Origin: Entamoeba invadens IP1
Lineage: Eukaryota; Evosea; Mastigamoebida; Endamoebidae
DNA: 37,160 nucleotides
Assembly: GCF_000330505.1 (NCBI RefSeq)
Contig: NW_004443681.1
Location: 1 to 37,160 of the forward strand
Direction: 5' to 3'
Shown here: piece by piece, positions 31,726-37,160 of the stretch
How positions within the stretch are numbered: position 1 is the first letter of the stretch
Layout of the letters: each line of letters begins with the position of its first letter
The notes under the pieces: generated by a model
Told to the model about the DNA's origin: nothing
What the model saw: only the letters and a program-made list of their open reading frames with translations
Database searches by the model: none
Position numbers and translations under genes: made by a program

Positions 31726-33334
31726 ATGAGCATTGATAGTAACAGATAGAAATCACTTTCTGTTATTGATGGTTATTTATTTAATCCCATAGATACTATC
31801 AGTGTTTACTTTATATGTGCTGTTCCACTTTGTGGAGTTTCTGTGATAAAACAAATTGATGGTTCATTCAGATATGGAAAAAACAAAATACACAAACACG
31901 AGAAGCCTTGTTTAAAACAGAAAAATCATTTTATTTTTATAAAGGCACATCTTAAACTTTCACCAACCAAAAGAGAACAACAACATAAACTTTTTACGAG
32001 ATTTAAAAGAAGTTCTATCGATGTTAAAGATGCCACCCTTAAAAAATTATTTAAAGACACACAACCACTATCAAAGAACCTCAAAGTTGTACTGAAATAC
32101 CTCTTAAAGTGGGAGATTCAAATATACTTTACCGAAGTTCAAAATATTCTATATTTGTGTTTGGTTTTATTGAACATTTATTTTTGCTGACAAAATGTGA
32201 ATTATTTCTTATGGATGGCACATTCAAAAGTTGCTCAAAACAGTTTTATCAATTATACACAATACATTGCCAATTAAAAAACAAACAAACATTTCCAATT
32301 TTACATTGTTTACTGAAAAGAAAAACTGCCAAACTTTATAAAAATTTGTTCGATGCAAAAGATGAAATTTTAAGTAAAAATGGATTTGTGACTTCTTGTT
32401 TTAAATGTAAAGTTACAGTGCTAACAGATTTTGAAAGTTTCATCATTAGTGTATTTTCTAAATATAAAGAAATTGGTTTAGTGTATAAAGGGTGTTTATT
32501 TCATCAAAAACAAGCTATTACAAAAATTATTAAAATGAAAGTACTTCAGACCGAATATCTCAACAATTAGGAATTTAAAGAAGCCGTTAAAATGTTGGAA
32601 TCGGTGTGTTTTTTGATCGAAAATGACATAGAAAACACAGTCAAAAACATCGAAATGTGGTTTCAACATTTGGACAACTTTAAAGTTGTTCTTGAGTACT
32701 TCAAAAGAGTGTGGTTATTTGGCGATTTTAAAAATCACTTTGGTGCCAATATTTTCATGATAAAAGAACAAATAACGATTGTGAATCATATCACGCAAGC
32801 TTGACTCGAAAACTTGATTTTTCAAAACCAAAGTTTTGGCGTTTTGTGGAAAAATTGGAGAAGTAATTGAAAATGTGTCAAAAGATATTGAACAAATGAA
32901 AAATGGGATTTTCAGAACACAAAAAGTAAAACGGCTATAAAAACTGAAATACTCAGAAATTTGACAATTAATTATTATACTGAAGAAATCAATTTATTCG
33001 CATTTTTATCCAAAACAAGCCAACACATCGATGATATGAATATGGAAACACAGTTTGATTTTGACAGTGAAGATAATGTTGATGAATTTGATACAAATAA
33101 CGACGAATGTCAAATAACAAAAGGGTTTGAAAATAGTATAATGTGTCCAATGGATGAAAATACAAATTTAAATCATAATCAATTTGATGATGTAAAAGTA
33201 TCAGAAAAAAATATCAACTTTAACAAAAAGAACACTCACAATAATTTATGATAATTCCAGATTTATTTAATGATACTAGAACAAAAATAAAAACAAGAAA
33301 AAGAATAACTTCATTTATTACTAAAGTACATTAA
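31726..33334 (+). pseudogene. second MULE transposase, broken but with all catalytic residues visible
   Basis: It starts at an ATG (31726), with a TAG at 31747. Next is a FLYWCH-like finger: VIDGYLF, Cys pair at FICAVPLC, HKHEKPC (about 31755-31910), resembling VLDGFLF and its partners in the MULE at 13.7 kb. After a shift near 32100 the core reads FLMDGTFKSC (first Asp, about 32215), HCLLKRKTAKLY, VLTDFESF (second Asp, about 32420) and GCLFHQKQA (about 32490). A TAG at 32568 and another shift near 32765 follow, then NNDCESYHASLTRKL with the likely catalytic Glu (about 32785) and FWRFVEKLEK. An acidic Asp- and Asn-rich tail and a basic end (KTRKRITSFITKVH) finish at TAA 33332-33334. It is less decayed than the first MULE. 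Terminal repeats were not located. Confidence 0.82.
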
Positions 33335-34302
33335 GAATATGATAACCCAAAAAATTTAAACAAGTTTTGAACATTTTCTATATAACCACCACTTTGTTCA
33401 TTTTCTATTTGAATACCACTTTGTACATTTTCTTTGTCCATAACAATGTTCAATTATTTTTTTATTGTCTTTTTATTTTTTTTGTTTTTTTACACACATA
33501 TTGTATTTTTATTGAATACTTACATAGACTTTTTTATGAATTTACTTCATTTCATTTCAATTCAATCGTTAAACATTTAATGTTCATTTTATTCTCTCTT
33601 TTGTCTTTTTCAATTTTTTGTATTATTAGTTTATTGTTGTCAAAATACATATTTTGTTGTTTTATTTTTATTTCCTTAATTTTATTTTTTAATTTATTGT
33701 TTTTTTATAAATTTTATAATAAAAAATATATTCAATTTATCTTTATGTTAAGTTAAAAAAGTGTTTTTTCCTATATATTCACAAATTGTAAAAAGAGATA
33801 AATATTTCTCCGTTAAAACGGTGATATTTTTCACTCTTCGACAATGGTTTTATACATATGCAGCAACAATAGTATTAATAGTTTATAAGTATTGTAATTA
33901 TTTCAAATATAACAAAATTTGTTATATTTTGCAAACTTATGTTTCTCCTTAAATTACAAAATGGAAAAAATATAACAAATATCAATAAGTTGTTAATTAA
34001 AATTAATTCTTTTACACAAATTAAGATTGTCATTAAATTATTGATACTTCATATCAATACACATTGAATTTAAATTAGTTATGTATTTACATATCAACTT
34101 TTAAAAAAATTAAAATTTTAATTTAATTATTCAAATATAATTATATTTAATATTTTTTGGTTCATAATTGAACAAAAAATAAACCAAATAATATATAAAG
34201 TCATTTTGGAAACCTTATTTGTTCTGTAAATTTTATTTATCGATTTTGATGATTGTTTTTTTCCTTTTTTAACAACTCAAAAAATACATTCAAAAACAAT
34301 AA
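33335..34302. other. T-rich spacer with a long low-complexity open frame
   Basis: It includes a T-rich tract (33367-33756) that stays open for 130 codons on the plus strand only because it lacks A-rich stop triplets; the product would be almost all Phe, Ile, Leu and Tyr. Two imperfect copies of a unit ccactttgt-catttt occur at 33388 and 33415. No convincing gene. Confidence 0.5.
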
Positions 34303-35455
34303 AAAACAACAAATTCGATATTCAACGATTCACGCTTTAAACAAAGAGGTTTATGCTTTTTTACAATAAAAAATAAAAAAAGATTATTTGGTACTCTAAA
34401 CTTTTTGAATATACAAACATTTAATTTGAACGGCGTTGATAAAGGAAGGTTCTGCATAAAAGCGCCACATTTAAAAACGATTTTTATCGAAAATTCAATG
34501 GAAGTCATTTTTGATAAAATGTGCGAATTTCAACAACTTGAAGTTGTCCAGGTGTGTAAGTCTTGTACAATCAAATTTAAAACAAATTGCACAACAAAGG
34601 TGAAACGAATTATTTGCAGTGAAGCGACTTCAACTTCAATTCATATGGAAATTCCAGAGGTCCAGAATGTTTCTATTTCGCAGTGCACAACTCTGAAAAT
34701 ATCAAAATTGAAACTTGAGAAGTTAAATACTGAAATTTATATAAGAAATTCAAATGTTAAATTTGATGGATTTGAATCTAAAATTGATAAAATTGAATTC
34801 TACTACAGTGAAAACAAAAATGATGTATTTAGAAACGACTGCAATGAATTTTGTGGGCTGTCTAAATTTGTACCAATGTCGCTAGGCTCTGTAGTTACCA
34901 AGAACATTATCACTCAAAGTGAGTACCACAAAGACTTAGATTATGAGATGTTAATTTCGTCTTATTTTTGGGACAAGATGGGTTATACACAAAACATTTC
35001 GTATATCAACTCGACTGGAAAGTACGAGAACTATAATTCCAATGACTTAAAATATTTTGAGATCAGTGTAGAAGGACTTAGTTGTGTGTCATTAGGAGTC
35101 GTTTCAAGTACATACTATTTGTTTAAGTATTTAATGGTGGGGTGGGGGACTCCTTCTATTGGAATGGATTCTAGTGATGGATCCTTTTATTATAACGGCA
35201 ATGAAATTGAAAATGAGGAACAAGTGACGTTTGGATTAGTACTTGGTAAAGTGGATATTGCCGGGTGTGGTTTTATTAAAAGCACTAATGAAGTCTTCTT
35301 CACTGTCAATGGAAAATTAATAAAAAAAAGTAAAAATAGACTTTTCGGATTTGTCTGCTGCTATCTCATACAGACAAACAAATCCAATTATGGTCAACTA
35401 CGGCAAAGAACCATTTATTTACAATTTGTCGTCTTTGAATATAAATCAAAACTAA
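34303..35455 (+). pseudogene. LRR-SPRY protein gene, 5'-incomplete and frameshifted at the 3' end
   Basis: The frame is open from 34303 but has no ATG near its head; the usual Entamoeba LRR N-terminus is missing. From about 34405 come LRR-like repeats (FCIKAPHLKTIFIENS, IPEVQNVSISQCTTLKISKL). Then, from about 35050, there is a SPRY domain: KYFEISVEGLSCVSLGVV, IGMDSSDGSFYYNG, FGLVLGKVDIAGCGF and VFFTVNGKLI. SPRY domains are protein-binding modules, and Entamoeba has expanded LRR and SPRY families of unknown role. The long frame runs to 35460 with a nonsense tail, but another frame gives the proper SPRY ending, PIMVNYGKEPFIYNLSSLN, to TAA at 35453-35455. So one base was gained or lost near 35345-35360. 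The rest is clean coding. It could be a young pseudogene or a sequencing error at the 3' end. Confidence 0.75.
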
Positions 35456-35634
35456 TTTAACTGCTTTATTGATTAATTTTATTATATTTTATAGTTAAGA
35501 ATAGCAATTCAATTAATTAAATTTAATTATTAACAATTAATTATTTAATAACATTTGATTTAAAACAAGTACTATACTTTGTGATTGATTTAATCATAAA
35601 ATATAATTTAAACATATTTTAATATTGGCTATTA

Positions 35635-35730
35635 ACTCACCTTTCACTTTTAAAACTCACTTGTCAAAAAATGACTCACTACTTCGCTTTTGACTCACTT
35701 TTATAAAAGTAACTCACTTAAAAAATAATT
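35635..35730 (+). repeat. tandem repeat, five units of about 19 bp
   Basis: ACTCAC recurs at 35635, 35655, 35674, 35693 and 35712, a spacing of 20, 19, 19 and 19 bases. The units follow a loose ACTCACTTTT plus A-rich pattern. Two helical turns per unit would put each motif on the same face of the DNA. It lies 180 bp past the LRR-SPRY gene. Confidence 0.8.
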
Positions 35731-37160
35731 TACTATTTCAATGGTTTTTTAAATAATAAAATAAAATTTCTTCAAAATAATAAAATATAGTTTTAATTTA
35801 AATTACTATATAAGTATCCACTCAATCAAAAACTTGACCATTTGGGCAAATTTGCCATTAATCAAAATAATTTATATCTGGATTGTGATGAAAAAACAAA
35901 AACAAATAACATTTTGACTTACTTAAATTATTTTTGTTATTAAATTATAGTTTTCATAAATGAAAAAAATATAAAAAATCGATTAATCGATTTAAAAAAA
36001 ATACTCTATGCGTTCAATAATTATATCGTTGTCAACACGAAAGATATCGCCATACAAATTCAACGAAGTGAATGTGTTGTTATACATTTGAATTTATTAT
36101 ATTACAATTTTAAAATTTGTATCATTTTGATTTGAACAGTCAATAAAAAATTAAATAAATAATAAATGAGTTATTTAACCAAAGATATTTGAATTAAACG
36201 AACAATATTTTAAAGTAAAAACATTGAATAATATAAAACCAAAATGATAAAAATGTTTTTCGTCATCAAGAACAATTACATACGTTTGTCATAACCCAAA
36301 CAATTGGTTTAATTGTTTATTAATTACAACAATACATACAATAAAACTACGAATAACAAAGACACATTATCAATAAAGTACACTTTAACTACAAACACAA
36401 CTTAATATATAAAAATTTAATCATGTAAAATGTTATGATGTCGGAATAATAACTTATTAGAGTATATGATGAACACTACATTAAACAGCTGAGTAATGTT
36501 TATAACCAAAATATCATGTAAATTTTAACAACAACACAAACAATGAAAATAATTAATTAGGTTGTATTGATTAATTTCTATGATGAAATTATTTTAATTA
36601 CGTTAATTATTAAAAATGTGATTTAAAAAATGAAGTCGATTAACATATGTATAGTTTTACACATTTAAAGTTGTCTCTAAGTTGTATACCTTTTAATTAA
36701 TTGAAAAAACAAAGTTAGTGCATTACAAAACCTTTGAATGTGTAAATAAAGATAAACATTTGTGTTAATTTTTTTATTGATATTTTTTTGATAAAATATT
36801 AAGAGATAAATAATTTAATTTCTGATTGGAGCTTATGTTTAATAATTGTGACATTTCGTTTGTTCAATGAAAAATCTTTAAGAATTTGTCATAGTATAAT
36901 ACTTTTTTTAATTTTAGTCATTGAGTCGTTATTCACAAATATAATACAGCAACTTATGTTAACAATTATAGACAAGTGTTATTTATTTTTTTTTACTTAA
37001 TTATCATAATATTTTTTTTTCATCTCACAACACACAAAATGAAACCATTGTATTTCTTTAAAATCACAACAATTATGAAAGCAAAATAAAAACAAATTTA
37101 ATTCTTACTTGTTGACGATTTTATAAAAAAGATTCATAAAAAATTACTGTTTACTTCACA
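35731..37160. other. A+T-rich region to the window end
   Basis: No intact gene. There is an 18 bp perfect palindrome (AAATCGATTAATCGATTT) at 35976-35993. A 31-codon minus-strand frame at 35992-36087 reads like an LRR scrap (FTSLNLYGDIFRVDNDIII) and may be a leftover of that family. The last kilobase is featureless. Confidence 0.4.

Noticed and set aside
33367..33756. A 130-codon, very hydrophobic plus-strand open frame, possible membrane protein
   Set aside because: It has no ATG near its head and lies in a T-rich tract where stop triplets are unlikely. The product is almost only Phe, Ile, Leu and Tyr with no charged loops, so it is best explained by composition.
1..37160. tRNA genes or tRNA arrays, rRNA, CRISPR arrays, telomeric repeats
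   Set aside because: No GTTCGA-type T-loop with matching stems, no rRNA-like conserved blocks, no regularly spaced identical repeats, and no terminal arrays were found on reading.

Overview
The window looks like nuclear DNA from an Entamoeba species, most likely a DNA-transposon-rich one such as E. invadens or E. moshkovskii. It is extremely A+T-rich. Genes are short, and the introns that can be read begin GTTTGT. The gene families present are ones Entamoeba has expanded: BspA-like leucine-rich-repeat (LRR) proteins, an LRR-SPRY protein, TLDc-domain proteins and a divergent Rab-like GTPase. Cut-and-paste transposons are abundant. The species name is an inference from this content.

Layout: 0.6-2.2 kb (minus) is a decayed LRR gene. 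2.8-5.8 kb is a roughly 0.5 kb inverted-repeat element (copy A) with a 2453 bp pogo/Tigger-type transposon inside it. The insertion is exactly defined by TA duplications and by an empty site in copy B at 10.1-10.6 kb, which lies in the opposite orientation. Between the copies are a proline-rich gene (6.2-6.7 kb, minus) and a frameshifted TLDc gene (8.1-9.0 kb). At 11.4-12.3 kb is a complete Rab-like GTPase gene with three introns. At 13.7-15.7 kb is a degenerate Mutator-like (MULE) transposase with an N-terminal FLYWCH-like zinc finger. At 18.2-18.7 kb is an intact two-helix membrane protein gene behind a canonical Entamoeba TATA-like box. At 19.0-20.3 kb (minus) is a 5'-truncated, relatively G+C-rich HSP70 pseudogene. 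A 5.1 kb inverted-repeat element (20.4-25.5 kb) carries a second, unrelated and decayed pogo-type transposase, a series of ACCGATGTT motifs and an unidentified coding remnant.

The right third holds two short TA-flanked MITEs (25.64-25.89 and 27.11-27.37 kb) with decayed unidentified genes just downstream of each. It also holds a second MULE relic (31.7-33.3 kb) whose catalytic residues are all still visible, an LRR-SPRY gene with a 3' frameshift (34.3-35.5 kb), and a 19 bp-period tandem repeat just beyond it.

Only three coding regions read as intact: the proline-rich protein, the Rab-like GTPase and the Gln-rich two-helix protein. Nearly everything else is mobile DNA or a host gene in decay. 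The long A+T-rich spacers show no tRNA, rRNA or CRISPR. The most informative structures are the nested pogo insertion with its empty site and the 5.1 kb element with iterated terminal motifs.
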